A stretch of 64,000 nucleotides of DNA, from assembly GCF_000380165.1 (NCBI RefSeq), contig NZ_KB904669.1, positions 62,185 to 126,184 of the forward strand. The letters are read 5' to 3'. A program made the translations under genes and the position numbers. A model generated the notes under the pieces. The model saw nothing but the letters and a program-made list of their open reading frames with translations. It made no database searches and was not told the DNA's origin. Of this stretch, positions 35,752-45,412 are shown one piece after another. Numbering within the stretch: the stretch's first letter is position 1; each line of letters starts with the position of its first letter. The stretch is from Wenjunlia vitaminophila DSM 41686. Lineage in GTDB: Bacteria; Actinomycetota; Actinomycetes; Streptomycetales; Streptomycetaceae.

Positions 35752-36954
35752 ATGACCGCACCACGCCCCCCGGCGGACGGCACCCTCGCGGCGCACGCCG
35801 GTCTTCCGCCCGCCCGCCCCAACGAACCCCCCCTGCCCGGGCCGGTGTTCGCCGCGCACTACCACCTGCCCGGCGAACCGGCCGGCGACTACCGTTACGG
35901 CAGGGACGCCAACCCCACCTGGACCGGCCTGGAGTCCGCACTCGCCACCCTCGAGGCGGGACACCCGGAGGACCGCCCCGCGCCGGACACCGGCGGGGCG
36001 ACGCCCGCCGCGGGCACCGTGGAGTGTGTGACGTTCGCCTCAGGGATGGCCGCCGTCTCCGCCGTGCTGCTGTCCCAGGTCCGGGCCGGGGACACCGTGG
36101 TGCTCCCCACGGACTGCTACTACACGGTACGGCAGCTCGTCCCACGGCTCGAGGGCCACGGCGCACGGGTGCGCCTGGCGCCCACCGCGGGCGAAGGCGC
36201 ACTCCGGGAGCTGCGCGGCGCACGGCTGGTGTGGCTGGAAACCCCGTCCAACCCGGGGCTCGACGTCTGCGACATCCGCCGGATCGCCGACGCCGCGCAC
36301 GCCGAGGGCGCACTCGTCGCCGTGGACAACACCCTGGCCACCCCGCTCGGGCAGCGCCCCCTCCACCTCGGCGCCGACTTCTCCGTGGCCAGCGGCACCA
36401 AGGCCCTGACCGGCCACGGTGACCTGCTCCTCGGCTACGCCGCCGTGCGCGACCCCGCGTTGGCCCAGGAGCTGCGGCACTGGCGCAGGACGGTCGGCGC
36501 CGTCCCCGGCCCCATGGAGAGCTGGCTGGCCCACCGCTCCCTGGCGACCCTGGAGCTGCGCGTCGGGCGGCAGGCGGAGAACGCCCTCGCGGTGGCCACC
36601 GAACTGACCCGGCACCCCGAGGTGACCGGGGTGCGGCACCCCGGTCACCCGGACGACCCCGGCCACCCGGTGGCGGCATGGCAGATGCGCCGCTTCGGCT
36701 GCGTGGTCTCGTTCACCCTGCCGGACCGGGCACACGCCGAGGCGTTCCTGGACTCCCTGCGACTGGTCCACCAGGCGACCAGCTTCGGCGGGGTGCGCAG
36801 TACCGCGGAGCGTCGGGCGCGCTGGGGCGGCGACGCGGTGGCCGCGGGGTTCGTCCGCCTCTCGGTCGGGGTGGAGGACCCGCGCGACCTCGTCGCGGAC
36901 GTGCGCCAGGCCCTCGACCGGGCACGGCACCTGACCGGGGACGAGGGACGATGA
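35752..36954 (+). CDS. Cystathionine gamma-lyase/synthase family PLP enzyme
   Basis: A 400-aa trans-sulfuration enzyme of the Cys/Met metabolism family. Landmarks are Y-R-Y-G-R-D-A-N-P-T (PLP phosphate Tyr/Arg), F-A-S-G-M-A-A near residue 98, L-E-T-P-S-N-P, V-D-N-T-L-A-T-P, and the PLP lysine in S-V-A-S-G-T-K-A-L-T-G-H. Lyase, synthase and methionine gamma-lyase activities cannot be separated from sequence alone. The stop overlaps the NUDIX start (ATGA), so the two are coupled. Confidence 0.9.
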   Translation: MTAPRPPADGTLAAHAGLPPARPNEPPLPGPVFAAHYHLPGEPAGDYRYGRDANPTWTGLESALATLEAGHPEDRPAPDTGGATPAAGTVECVTFASGMAAVSAVLLSQVRAGDTVVLPTDCYYTVRQLVPRLEGHGARVRLAPTAGEGALRELRGARLVWLETPSNPGLDVCDIRRIADAAHAEGALVAVDNTLATPLGQRPLHLGADFSVASGTKALTGHGDLLLGYAAVRDPALAQELRHWRRTVGAVPGPMESWLAHRSLATLELRVGRQAENALAVATELTRHPEVTGVRHPGHPDDPGHPVAAWQMRRFGCVVSFTLPDRAHAEAFLDSLRLVHQATSFGGVRSTAERRARWGGDAVAAGFVRLSVGVEDPRDLVADVRQALDRARHLTGDEGR

Positions 36955-37487
36955 CGGGCACCGGACCCGGGGAGCACGACGCAGGTCCCACGGGCGGCAC
37001 TGGGACGGGGCAGGGGCGTCCCGTGGTCAAGCGCACGGCCCGCGCCATCCTGCTGGACGGCGACGACCTGGTGCTGATCAAGCGCACCAAGCCCCACCGG
37101 GCGCCGTACTGGATCACCCCGGGCGGCGGCGTGGAACCGGGCGACGACACCGTGGTGGACGCCCTGCGCCGGGAGGTGGACGAGGAGTTGGGCGCCACCG
37201 TGACCCACGTGGTGCCGGCGTTCGTGGACACCGTCCCGCACACCACCGAGGACGGACGGCACGGCGTGAAGGTCCAGCACTTCTTCGTCTGCCGGCTGCG
37301 GGCGATGGACCCCGCCCGCCGGCACGGCCCCGAGGTGGAGGAGCCCAACGGCGAGTACGACATCGTCCGCGTCCCGTTCAGCCCGGAGGGAATCGCCTCG
37401 GTGGAGGTGGTGCCGCCGTCGCTGCGCGACTACCTGAGCGCGAACGTGGAGGGGGTGAGGGCCCTGCTCGCCGCCGACCTGGCCTGA
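36951..37487 (+). CDS. NUDIX hydrolase
   Basis: A 178-aa protein; the ATG at 36951 overlaps the upstream stop. The first ~28 residues are a Gly/Thr-rich flexible leader. The Nudix box reads G-V-E-P-G-D-D then R-R-E-V-D-E-E-L-G-A: the REVDEE metal-binding core is intact, while the first Glu of the consensus is Asp. The domain would hydrolyse a nucleoside-diphosphate-linked substrate. Coupling to a trans-sulfuration enzyme may be positional only. Confidence 0.88.
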   Translation: MTGTGPGEHDAGPTGGTGTGQGRPVVKRTARAILLDGDDLVLIKRTKPHRAPYWITPGGGVEPGDDTVVDALRREVDEELGATVTHVVPAFVDTVPHTTEDGRHGVKVQHFFVCRLRAMDPARRHGPEVEEPNGEYDIVRVPFSPEGIASVEVVPPSLRDYLSANVEGVRALLAADLA

Positions 37488-37536
37488 GGGCGCCCCCCTC
37501 CCCCGGGGCTCCGGTTCCGCCCGCGGCGCTGCGCCG

Positions 37537-38349
37537 TCAGGGAGCGGTGCTCCCCGAGACGTCGGCGTGGGGGTGCTGCTCGGGCAGCCGCCAACCGTCG
37601 AACGGCTCGGGTTCGGGCTGTGGCTCGGTGCGCAGTCCGCGTTCCTGCCTGCTCCGGGCCGCCCCGAAGTAGTCGCCGCCCTTGCGCTGGGTGTCGTCGG
37701 TGCCCCAGGCCCGGCCCGCCGAGGTGGGCAGCTTCACCATCCGGGGGATGTGCTTGGAGCAGTGGACGTACGCCTCGATGACCTCGACCTCCACCCACAC
37801 CTGCGGGCGCCGACCGGGGACGGGGTCCACCGGCAGCAGCGGGTACGCCATGCGCATCTCCTGGTCGGTGCGGAACCTGGCGCGGCCGTTGACGTGCAGC
37901 CCGATCCGGTCCCGGGTGAAGTCGATCAGCAGGATGCCGACGTACGGGTTCTCGCTGATGTTGGCGAGGCTGGCCATCACCCCGTTCCCCCGGTACTCCG
38001 GGTAGGCCAGGCTGCGGGCGCCGAGCACCTGGAGGAAACCGGGCGGGCCGGCGCGGAACGTGCTGTCGCACTCCCCCCTGGCGTCCGCGGTGGACAGGAA
38101 GAACATCTCCTGCCGGGCGACGAACTCCTGCATCCGCGGGTTCAGGTGGTCCAGCACCTGGTCGTTGTAGAACCGGTCTGCGCGGGCCGTGGTGCCCATC
38201 TTCTCCTGCAACCGGTGTTCCCCCGGCGACCCGGGGCGGTCCCCGGTCGGGTGCGCCCGGCCGGCGGGCAGGTCCGTGCCGTTGGCCGGCCGGCCGGGGC
38301 GCCCGGTGCGCTCATCTGCGTACAACGTCTCCCCTGTTCCGCGTCCCAT
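37537..38349 (-). CDS. Pyridoxamine 5'-phosphate oxidase (PPOX)-family flavoprotein
   Basis: A 270-aa protein. The first ~50 residues are polar and probably disordered; the split-barrel FMN-binding domain covers ~55-215, with F-F-L-S-T-A-D-A-R-G, P-E-Y-R-G-N-G and S-L-A-N-I-S-E-N-P-Y-V-G-I-L. Members reduce F420, FMN or heme-linked substrates. It starts 15 nt after the flavohemoglobin-like gene, so the two are probably made together as a redox pair. Confidence 0.85.
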   Translation of the reverse strand: MGRGTGETLYADERTGRPGRPANGTDLPAGRAHPTGDRPGSPGEHRLQEKMGTTARADRFYNDQVLDHLNPRMQEFVARQEMFFLSTADARGECDSTFRAGPPGFLQVLGARSLAYPEYRGNGVMASLANISENPYVGILLIDFTRDRIGLHVNGRARFRTDQEMRMAYPLLPVDPVPGRRPQVWVEVEVIEAYVHCSKHIPRMVKLPTSAGRAWGTDDTQRKGGDYFGAARSRQERGLRTEPQPEPEPFDGWRLPEQHPHADVSGSTAP

Positions 38350-38364
38350 CGCTGGTCGCTGGCG

Positions 38365-40131
38365 TCACTCGTCCGCCTCCACCGGGTCGCCCACGAAGTC
38401 GTGGCGTATCCGGTGCGACGGGATGCCGATTCCGGTCAGCGCGTCCACCCCGCTGCGGATCAGTCCGGGCGGCCCGCTGAGGTAGGCGTCGAACGCCTGC
38501 CAGGGGCCGTGTTGGCGCACCAGGTCGGTGAGCGGCTCCGTCCCCTGGCCTTCACCGGGGGTGTCCACCACCGAGTGCAGCGAGAGCCAGGGATGCTGCC
38601 GTTCCAGGCGGACCATGGTCTCCAGGTCGTACAGGTCCTCGCGGCAGCGAGCCCCGTAGTACACCTCCACCCTGCGCCTGATGCCGTACGCCGCGACGTC
38701 CTCGACGATCGCCTCGATGGGGGCTATCCCCGTGCCGCCGGCCAGACACAGCAGTCCGTGGGCCGAGGAGTGGTCCACCACCATGGAGCCGGCCGGAGGG
38801 CCGAGGCGCAGGACGTCCCCGGGCTGGGAGCGGTGCACCAGGGCGGTGCTGACCCAGCCGGCGGGGATCGCCTTGACGTGGAAGGTCAGCAGTCCGTCGG
38901 GGCGGGGCGCGGTGGCGAACGAGTAGTTCCGCCAGACCCGCGGCCACCACGGGGTCTCCAGGGTGGTGTACTGGCCCGCCTGGAACGGGTACGGCTGGTC
39001 GGGCCGCACCGTGAGCACGACGATGTCCCGGGTGCGCCGCTCCAGGGAGACGACCTCCGCCTCCCACCAGGCAGGAGCCACCCGCTCGTCGGCCGCGGCT
39101 GCGTCGATCATGGTCTGCGAGATGGTGGTGTAGGCGCGGACCCAGGCCGCCTCGGTCTCGTCGTCCCACACACCGTCCCCGTAGCGGGACAGCGCGGCGA
39201 TCAGCGCCTCGCCCACCGCCGGGTAGTGCTCCGACCTGGTGCCGTACTTGCGGTGGCCGCGACCGAGGTTGGACAGGTACTGGGTGAGGAACTCCTGGTC
39301 GTCCACGTGCTTGGCCGCGATCAGCAGCGCACGGAACAGCCGGTCGCGCTGGTGGTCCATGGCGGCCGGGAACAGCTCACGCAGGTGGGGGTTGTGCAGG
39401 AACAACGTGGCGTAGAAGTACGAGACCACCTTGTCGGCGAACGGGGCGACGGCCTCCATGGACCGCACGATAAGGGCCGCGTCCTCGGAGGTGGGCCGGG
39501 CGTTGAGGGGGCGCGAGGGGGCCGGGACCGGCGGGGGGACCGGGGCCTGCGCCACCGAGGTCAGGTCCGCGGAACGCGCGGGTGGCGGGGCGGGTGCCGG
39601 TGCCGGCGGCGCGGCCGGGGCGGCGTCGGCCCGTGGTTCCCCCCGGAACAGCGGGTCCACCGAGGAGCCCTGCGACACCGGGGGCACCCAGGGCACGGGG
39701 GGCGCCGGCGGCGGGGCGGAGTCCGCGGCCGTCGGCGGGGCGTCGTGACGGGCCGGTGCGGGTGCTAACGGGGCGCCGTGCGCCGACACCTCGGGCGGTG
39801 GCCCCGCCCTGCGGGCGGCGGCGCGCAGGGCTGACGCCGACCGCAGCCCGGCGAGCGGGTTGGAACGCGGGCGCGCGGGGGCACCGGTCGGTGTCCGGTG
39901 GGCCGGCGACGGGGGGGCGGCGGAACCGGGCGTTGCGGCGGGGGCCGGCGCGGTCGGCCGCGTCGTGTGGACCGGCTGCCCGGGGAGCCCGGGCCTGGAC
40001 GGAGCGAACCAGCTCCAGCTCCCGTCCTGTTCCACCGGGTCCTGCGGAGGGGGCTGTGCGGGTCCGCCCGGGCGCTCCCGGTTCGCCGCAGAATTACCCG
40101 TCCGCGCCGACATGGCTCTCACCGCATCCAT
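38365..40131 (-). CDS. Flavohemoglobin-like protein (globin + FAD/NAD reductase) with long Pro-rich N-terminus
   Basis: A 588-aa protein; an internal ATG at 40113 is an alternative start. Residues ~1-210 are Pro/Ala-rich low complexity. The globin domain (about 215-350) shows Y-F-Y-A-T-L-F (B10 Tyr), D-H-Q-R (E7 Gln) and G-H-R-K-Y-G with the proximal His. The ferredoxin-reductase part (about 355-588) has R-N-Y-S-F-A-T (FAD) and G-G-T-G-I-A-P (NAD(P)). Flavohemoglobins convert NO to nitrate with O2 and NAD(P)H. The N-terminal extension is not part of classical Hmp. Confidence 0.87.
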   Translation of the reverse strand: MDAVRAMSARTGNSAANRERPGGPAQPPPQDPVEQDGSWSWFAPSRPGLPGQPVHTTRPTAPAPAATPGSAAPPSPAHRTPTGAPARPRSNPLAGLRSASALRAAARRAGPPPEVSAHGAPLAPAPARHDAPPTAADSAPPPAPPVPWVPPVSQGSSVDPLFRGEPRADAAPAAPPAPAPAPPPARSADLTSVAQAPVPPPVPAPSRPLNARPTSEDAALIVRSMEAVAPFADKVVSYFYATLFLHNPHLRELFPAAMDHQRDRLFRALLIAAKHVDDQEFLTQYLSNLGRGHRKYGTRSEHYPAVGEALIAALSRYGDGVWDDETEAAWVRAYTTISQTMIDAAAADERVAPAWWEAEVVSLERRTRDIVVLTVRPDQPYPFQAGQYTTLETPWWPRVWRNYSFATAPRPDGLLTFHVKAIPAGWVSTALVHRSQPGDVLRLGPPAGSMVVDHSSAHGLLCLAGGTGIAPIEAIVEDVAAYGIRRRVEVYYGARCREDLYDLETMVRLERQHPWLSLHSVVDTPGEGQGTEPLTDLVRQHGPWQAFDAYLSGPPGLIRSGVDALTGIGIPSHRIRHDFVGDPVEADE

Positions 40132-40589
40132 CGCCTACCCAAGCCTCGAACTGCTCTCTTCCGCGTACTCGATCCCGAATGGACAAGAGCCTCTTCCGCA
40201 TTGCCCCACCGCGTCACCGTATTCGCCACGTCTCAGTTCACGTGCCGAAATCCCTGCCCATACCGGACATCCTTTGTGGAGATTCAGTGAAGGGCACGGT
40301 TTGACCCATGATCTCCGCCTCGGTGGCCGAAATCCCTACACAGGGGACGGGTGCGGACCGCAGGTCAGGAAGCGTTGGGAGGTGGGCGCCACGCCCAGAG
40401 GATCGTTAACTGGTGGGTCGCGCGCCTCCGTGGTCGTTTTCCGTCGCTGATTGCAACCGACCATACCGGGCCGAGTCAAATAAACAACCCCCGGCCCCGC
40501 GCCGCTGTTACACGGGCATGCGCCAGACACACGTCGAAACACCGGCAAAGTCGATAGTCACCGAAGAAATCCAGCCATCTACACCCCGT
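40132..40589. other. 458-bp region without a gene
   Basis: This is the upstream region of the flavohemoglobin-like operon and the downstream side of the HAD gene. It is AT-richer than its surroundings and contains a 12-bp direct repeat GCCGAAATCCCT (40244-40255 and 40326-40337). No convincing -35/-10 pair or hairpin was found. It may hold the operon promoter and a regulator site. Confidence 0.4.
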
Positions 40590-41216
40590 TCACCGCACCA
40601 GGGCATACGCCTCGCGCAGATCGTTCCCGCTGTAGGAATGGCTCGCCAGGTCGTTGACGTGGTGGTCCGCATTGATCGCCACCGCGGTGGGCACCGTGGC
40701 GAACAGCGGAGCGTCCGAAAGCGAGTCCCCGTAGGCCACGCAGCGCTGCGGCGGCACCCCGAACCGGGCGCACAGCTCCTCGGCGACCCGCACCTTGGTC
40801 TCCGGCCGAAGGATTCCGGACGGGTCGAGTTCCGCCCCGGCGAACGGCATCCGTGGAAAGACCGACGCCCGGGCCTCGTGCGCACCCCACTCCCGCAGCC
40901 GCTCCACGAAGAAGTTGGGCGACAGGGAGATCACCGCGCAGAACTCGCCCCGTTCCCGGATGTCCGCCCACACCTCGCGGATGCCGCGCAGCCAGGGCGC
41001 CCCGGCGAACGCCGCCGCGACCTGGGCCTCGCTGAGCGACTCGAACTTCTGGTAGGCGGCCACCGCGTACCCCGGCGCGTCGATCAGCCCGGCCGAGAGG
41101 TCCCGCTCCAGCGCCTGGAAGTGGGCGACGAGCCCCAACTCCCGGGCGATCTCCAGGCAGGCGGACGATCCGCGGATCAGGGTCCCGTCCATGTCGAACA
41201 GATGCAGTCGGCTCAT
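40590..41216 (-). CDS. HAD-family phosphatase (phosphoserine-phosphatase-like)
   Basis: A 208-aa protein; the ATG at 41216 puts the catalytic motif right at the N-terminus (F-D-M-D-G-T-L, nucleophile Asp8 and acid Asp10). Motif II is V-I-S-L-S-P-N, and motif III/IV is Y-G-D-S-L-S-D-A-P-L-F. The helical cap between motifs I and II matches the SerB-type subclass. The substrate is uncertain; many such actinobacterial enzymes are annotated HAD-IB. Confidence 0.88.
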   Translation of the reverse strand: MSRLHLFDMDGTLIRGSSACLEIARELGLVAHFQALERDLSAGLIDAPGYAVAAYQKFESLSEAQVAAAFAGAPWLRGIREVWADIRERGEFCAVISLSPNFFVERLREWGAHEARASVFPRMPFAGAELDPSGILRPETKVRVAEELCARFGVPPQRCVAYGDSLSDAPLFATVPTAVAINADHHVNDLASHSYSGNDLREAYALVR

Positions 41217-41337
41217 GCGGACAGGGTAGGTGGCGTCCTGGAGGCCCCCTCGGGCCCGACGCGGGCGCGGGGCCTCCACCGGTCAACGACGCGCCGCCCC
41301 TCGGCCGTTGCCCCGTACCGGTGTGCCGGCCCGCCCG

Positions 41338-41721
41338 TCAGAGCCTGGACAGCACCCGGCCGGAGAGCACCTGGTACTCCCTCCAACGGTGCACCGGGCG
41401 GGTGGTCTGCCGGCGGGCCACCCGACCCGCGCCGATCGTCTGGCCGTCGCGGAACTGGTCCCTCGCGAGGTCGATCTCGATCCCCGTGGGCAGTCGGTTC
41501 CACCAGTGGTAGCCCAGCCGTTCGCCACGGTGGTGGACGTCGGCGACCATCAGGTCCCCGCCGAACACGTCGTTGAGCAGGAGCGCGGTGATGTCGCCGT
41601 GCCCCCAGCCCGGGTTCTCCCCGGTCCAGCCGGCCCTCGCCGCGTCGTCCGGTGAACAGGTGTCGGCGGCCCAGCTCGCACGCAGGGCATCCTCGATGCC
41701 GGTCAGGGTCCAAGGCGTCAT
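41338..41721 (-). CDS. YunG-like protein
   Basis: A 127-aa protein; the ATG at 41721 (M-T-P-W-T-L-T-G-I) is chosen over the upstream ATG, which adds a short hydrophobic leader. It follows the YunG pattern: A-L-R-A-S-W-A-A-D-T-C-S-P near the start, W-T-G-E-N-P-G-W-G-H-G-D-I-T-A-L-L-L-N-D-V-F-G-G and Y-H-W-W-N-R-L-P-T-G-I-E-I-D-L-A-R-D-Q-F. The Cys of the usual G-Q-C-A-V-T-A segment is Gly here. Function unknown. Confidence 0.7.
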   Translation of the reverse strand: MTPWTLTGIEDALRASWAADTCSPDDAARAGWTGENPGWGHGDITALLLNDVFGGDLMVADVHHRGERLGYHWWNRLPTGIEIDLARDQFRDGQTIGAGRVARRQTTRPVHRWREYQVLSGRVLSRL

Positions 41722-41795
41722 GCCCAGCAGCATGCCCCAGGGCACCGACAGCACCTCCGGCCGCAGCCGCGCACCGGGTCGGGCCCCATGGGCAG

Positions 41796-41993
41796 TGAAA
41801 TGTTTCAGAACTGCCCTATGTCAAAGCGGCCAGCGCCACCCGTCCAGACGCCGCGCCACCGGCGAACCAAGGCTCGCCGAGCCTCAATCCCCTTCTCCAC
41901 CAAGGGTTCTCGGTGCCGCACACCCAATCGCTGCACGGGCGTTGACAGCGCGATTGAGCCAGCGTCACACTTCCAGCCGTATGAAAGGTTTCA
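41796..41993 (+). promoter_or_regulatory. Paired TGAAA-NN-TTTCA operators upstream of the DUF5722 gene
   Basis: Two palindromes, TGAAATGTTTCA (41796-41807) and TGAAAGGTTTCA (41982-41993), stand 186 bp apart in the ~380-bp region between the YunG-like gene and the DUF5722 gene. Both have five-base perfect arms around a two-base centre. GAAA...TTTC palindromes are typical of LacI/ROK-type sugar-gene repressors in actinobacteria. No other gene lies in this interval. Confidence 0.5.
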
Positions 41994-42102
41994 ATTCCTA
42001 GGGGGGCAGCCCTCGGCACCGGCTGTCCCGGCGCCCGAGGACGGACCGGCGGGGCAGCGGCGGATCGCAGGGAACACTCGCTCGGACACACCAGGAGAAA
42101 CG

Positions 42103-45100
42103 ATGGTCCAAGCACGACGAAGACTTCGGCCGGCCGCCGGGCTCCTCGCCCTCGCACTGGCCCTCCCGGTCGCGTGGACGGCCGCCCCCGCCCGGGCGGA
42201 CACCGCGCCGGGCATCACCTCGGTGGCCGCGGACCAGGACACCGTCACCATCACCGGCCGGTCATCCGCTGACGAAGTCGCGCTCTACGCCCTCGAGTCC
42301 TGGCAGGACGCCGCCGACCGCGCCACCGGGGAGCCGGTCGCCACCGTCTCCCCGGGCGACGACGGCGGTTTCACCGCCCGGATCGCCCGCCGGGAGGGCC
42401 AGGACGACCACTTCGACGACAAGTTCCTCGCGGTCGCCGACGACACGGTCCTGGGCACGCCGCACTACGTGGACGACGTGCGCTTCCCCGGCATCACCGA
42501 CACCCCGTACCCGCACGTCGCGGGCAAGAAGGGGTTGCAGGTCGAGATGACCGACGACGCGGAGGAGACCGGCACCGGCCACGCCGCGGTCAACGTCGCC
42601 CTCGACCAGGTGATGCGGGCCGGGCCGAACGCCGCCCAGAACGCCGTCCCCTTCACCTCCCGCGGCCGGACCTACTACTTCGACAAGGCCGCGGTCGGCT
42701 CCCTGGACTCCCAGATCAAGCCGCTGTCGGACAACGGCATCCTGGTCAACCTCATCCTCATCCTGTACCAGAACAACCGCCCGACCTCCGCCTGGCCCGA
42801 GCTGGTGCACCCCGACGCCGAGATCGGAAAGGGCACGGTCTACGCCTTCGACACCAAGACCGCGGAGGGCACCGGCTACCTCACCGCCGCCATGGAGTTC
42901 CTCGCCGACCGGTACACCCGCGCCGACGGCGCCCACGGCCGGGCCAGCGGCTGGATCGTCGGCAACGAGATCGACGCCCAGCGGTACTGGTACAACATGG
43001 GTGCCCAGTCCCTCGACGACTTCCTCGAGTACTACGCCCGCGCCCTGCGGATCACCTGGCAGTCCGTCCGCAAGGCCGACACCAACGGCCGCGTCTACAC
43101 CTCGCTGACCCACTACTGGACGGCGGCGGTCGGCGACGACCACCTGCGCGAGTACCGGGGCCGGGACGTCATCGACGGGCTCAACCGGCTCACCAAGGCC
43201 CAGGGCGACTTCCCGTGGAACCTCGCCCACCACCCGTACCCGGAGAACCTGTTCAACCCGGCGTTCTGGAACGACAGGACCGCCACCGACAGCTTCGACA
43301 GCCAGCGCATCACCTTCAAGAACATCCAGGTGCTGCCCCGCTACATGGCGCGAAGCGAGCAGCTCTACCAGGGACAGCCCCGCCGGATCATCCTGTCCGA
43401 ACAGGGCCTCAACGCCCAGGACTACTCCGAGGAGGCGCTGGACCTACAGGCCGCGGCGTACGCCTACGCCTACTACAAGATCGCGTTCCTGGACGGCATC
43501 GACAGCTTCATCCTCCACCGCCACGTGGACCACCAGCACGAGGGCGGGCTCCACCTCGGCCTGTGGACCTGGGACGACGAGCACGGCGCCGCCGCCATGC
43601 CCGGCGAGCACAAGCCGATCTACGACGTCTACCGGGACATCGACACCGTGCGGTCGCTGGAGGCCACCGAGTTCGCCAAGGAGATCATCGGGATCTCCGA
43701 CTGGGCGGACGTCATCCCCGGTTTCGACCCGGCGGAGCTGGCGGTGCGCTCCGCGCCCGACCCCGTGGGGGTGCGGCACCAGGCCACCCCGGTCGTCGAG
43801 CGCGTGGTCTCCGACTTCACCGACGGCACCGACGGCTGGCGGGCGTCCGACAACTCCTCGGGCGTCAGCCAGGTGGACGGCGCGCTGCGGGTCGGCTTCA
43901 ACGGCTCCGTCCCCGGCTGGTCCCGGTACGCGAAGACCTGGAAGGGCGCCGACCTGGTTCTCGACCAGCCGTTGGACGCCAGCACCCACCCGCAGCTCTC
44001 GGTGTCCGTGCGCGTCCCGGCCGACGCCGACGACCGTTTCCGGCCGGGCAACACCTTCCACGCCAAGGTGCGTGTCTACGGGAAGGACGGGCGGGTCGCC
44101 GCGGGCACCGCACCCCTGTCCGCCCAGGGCGACTTCGAGCGGCTGACCGTGGACCTGTCCGCGTGGGAGTCCCGCTCGGCCGTCTCCCGGATCAAGGTCT
44201 GGGTGCGCGGCTCGGTCGGTGACGACTGGAACGGCTACTTCGACCTGGACCAGGTGAGCCTGGCCGCGGCGGCGGTCCCCTCGCCGACCGACCACAACGT
44301 GGACGTCACCGCGCGGACCGAGGGACGCGGAGAGATCGGTTCGCCCGTGACCCTCACCGTCACCAACCACGACGTGGCGCCCCTGGCGGGCCGGCTCGAG
44401 CTGCGCGCCTGCGCCGGGGTGGCGGTCGATACGCAGGACGTCACCCTGGGGCGGCTCGCCACCGGGCAGAGCCAGACGATCACCACCCGGGTGACGGCCT
44501 TCACCCCGCAGAACCCCGAGTACCCCGTGGTCTGCGCCGCCTACCCGGGCGGTGAGCGCAGGGTGACCTTCCGCCTCCCGCCCGCCTCCCAGCAGGTGCC
44601 CCCGGCCCCGGACGCCTTCGCCAACCGGGAGTTCAACGACGCCTTCGACACCGACAGCACCGGGAGCTACCGGGCGAACCGGGTGCTCCCCGAGGACAGG
44701 GCCCTACCGACGCTGACCGTCCAGGGCGGCACCCTCAACGCCTCCCACCCGACGCAGAGCTGGTTCGGGACCTACGCCGGTGACACCTCGCCGCGCAGCC
44801 CCGCCTTCGCAACCAGCGTCACGGTGCGCCGGTTCCAGGGCACCTCGTCCGACATGGACACCGTCTACACCGGACTGGTGCGGGACGGGACGACCGACGT
44901 GCTGGCCTACTACGTCAACACCCGCAAGGCCGTGGGATTCGAGGTGCGCGGCCCCCAGGTGCCGGGCGGCATCGCGGTGTTCGGCGCCAAGCAGGACGTC
45001 ACCGTCCCCGACGGCGGCAGGTTCGCGCTGAGCGTGGTGGGCGAGCGCGCCGCGATCTACGTGGACTCTGGTGACGGGTGGAAGCTGGTCACCGCCACCA

Positions 45101-45231
45101 CCCTGGACCACCTGCCGGACCTGTCCGACGCCACCGTGCGGGCCCAGTACCGTTACGGCTTCGGTGTGCGCGGCGACGCCGGACCCGCCGCGATCGCCGT
45201 GGACGCGGTCGAGGGACGCAGCATCGCCTGA
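42103..45231 (+). CDS. Large secreted DUF5722 protein, clan GH-A-like glycosidase
   Basis: A 1042-aa protein; the ATG at 42103 follows AGGAG. The signal peptide ([14 protein letters not shown]) ends near A-R-A-D. The DUF5722 region (about 35-545) looks like a TIM-barrel hydrolase, with candidate acid/base Glu289 (V-G-N-E-I-D) and nucleophile Glu433 (L-S-E-Q-G-L). A carbohydrate-binding-type beta domain (~560-715), an Ig-like domain (~720-830) and a final concanavalin-like domain (~840-1040) follow. It probably acts outside the cell on a polysaccharide. The substrate is unknown. Confidence 0.82.
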   Translation: MVQARRRLRPAAGLLALALALPVAWTAAPARADTAPGITSVAADQDTVTITGRSSADEVALYALESWQDAADRATGEPVATVSPGDDGGFTARIARREGQDDHFDDKFLAVADDTVLGTPHYVDDVRFPGITDTPYPHVAGKKGLQVEMTDDAEETGTGHAAVNVALDQVMRAGPNAAQNAVPFTSRGRTYYFDKAAVGSLDSQIKPLSDNGILVNLILILYQNNRPTSAWPELVHPDAEIGKGTVYAFDTKTAEGTGYLTAAMEFLADRYTRADGAHGRASGWIVGNEIDAQRYWYNMGAQSLDDFLEYYARALRITWQSVRKADTNGRVYTSLTHYWTAAVGDDHLREYRGRDVIDGLNRLTKAQGDFPWNLAHHPYPENLFNPAFWNDRTATDSFDSQRITFKNIQVLPRYMARSEQLYQGQPRRIILSEQGLNAQDYSEEALDLQAAAYAYAYYKIAFLDGIDSFILHRHVDHQHEGGLHLGLWTWDDEHGAAAMPGEHKPIYDVYRDIDTVRSLEATEFAKEIIGISDWADVIPGFDPAELAVRSAPDPVGVRHQATPVVERVVSDFTDGTDGWRASDNSSGVSQVDGALRVGFNGSVPGWSRYAKTWKGADLVLDQPLDASTHPQLSVSVRVPADADDRFRPGNTFHAKVRVYGKDGRVAAGTAPLSAQGDFERLTVDLSAWESRSAVSRIKVWVRGSVGDDWNGYFDLDQVSLAAAAVPSPTDHNVDVTARTEGRGEIGSPVTLTVTNHDVAPLAGRLELRACAGVAVDTQDVTLGRLATGQSQTITTRVTAFTPQNPEYPVVCAAYPGGERRVTFRLPPASQQVPPAPDAFANREFNDAFDTDSTGSYRANRVLPEDRALPTLTVQGGTLNASHPTQSWFGTYAGDTSPRSPAFATSVTVRRFQGTSSDMDTVYTGLVRDGTTDVLAYYVNTRKAVGFEVRGPQVPGGIAVFGAKQDVTVPDGGRFALSVVGERAAIYVDSGDGWKLVTATTLDHLPDLSDATVRAQYRYGFGVRGDAGPAAIAVDAVEGRSIA

Positions 45232-45270
45232 CCCGCGCGACCGGACCGCGACCGCGGCACCTGTCCTCCC

Positions 45271-45316
45271 GCCCCGCTGTTCCCCGACCGCCACCGAGGT
45301 CGGGGAACAGCGGGGC
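45271..45316 (+). terminator. Strong hairpin terminator after the DUF5722 gene
   Basis: A 19-bp perfect stem with an 8-nt loop (GCCACCGA) lies 40 nt after the stop of the DUF5722 gene and before the chloramphenicol phosphotransferase-like gene. Confidence 0.8.
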
Positions 45317-45376
45317 GCCCCCTTGGGGACACGACGTCCGACCGCCCCCGGGCCGCGAACGTTCGCCACAAATCCG

Positions 45377-45412
45377 TTTTGTGTGCGTGCTCGGTGGCCC
45401 TACAGTGGCGCG
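45377..45412 (+). promoter_or_regulatory. Probable leaderless promoter of the CPT-like gene
   Basis: A -10 TACAGT at 45401-45406 lies 7 bp before the ATG at 45413. TTTGTG (45378-45383) sits 17 bp upstream of it as the -35. No Shine-Dalgarno is present. The start site would coincide with the ATG, as in other leaderless actinobacterial genes. Confidence 0.5.

Noticed and set aside
40244-40337. 12-bp direct repeat GCCGAAATCCCT as an operator pair
   Set aside because: The copies are 82 bp apart, are not palindromic and lie beside no identifiable promoter elements; chance cannot be excluded.
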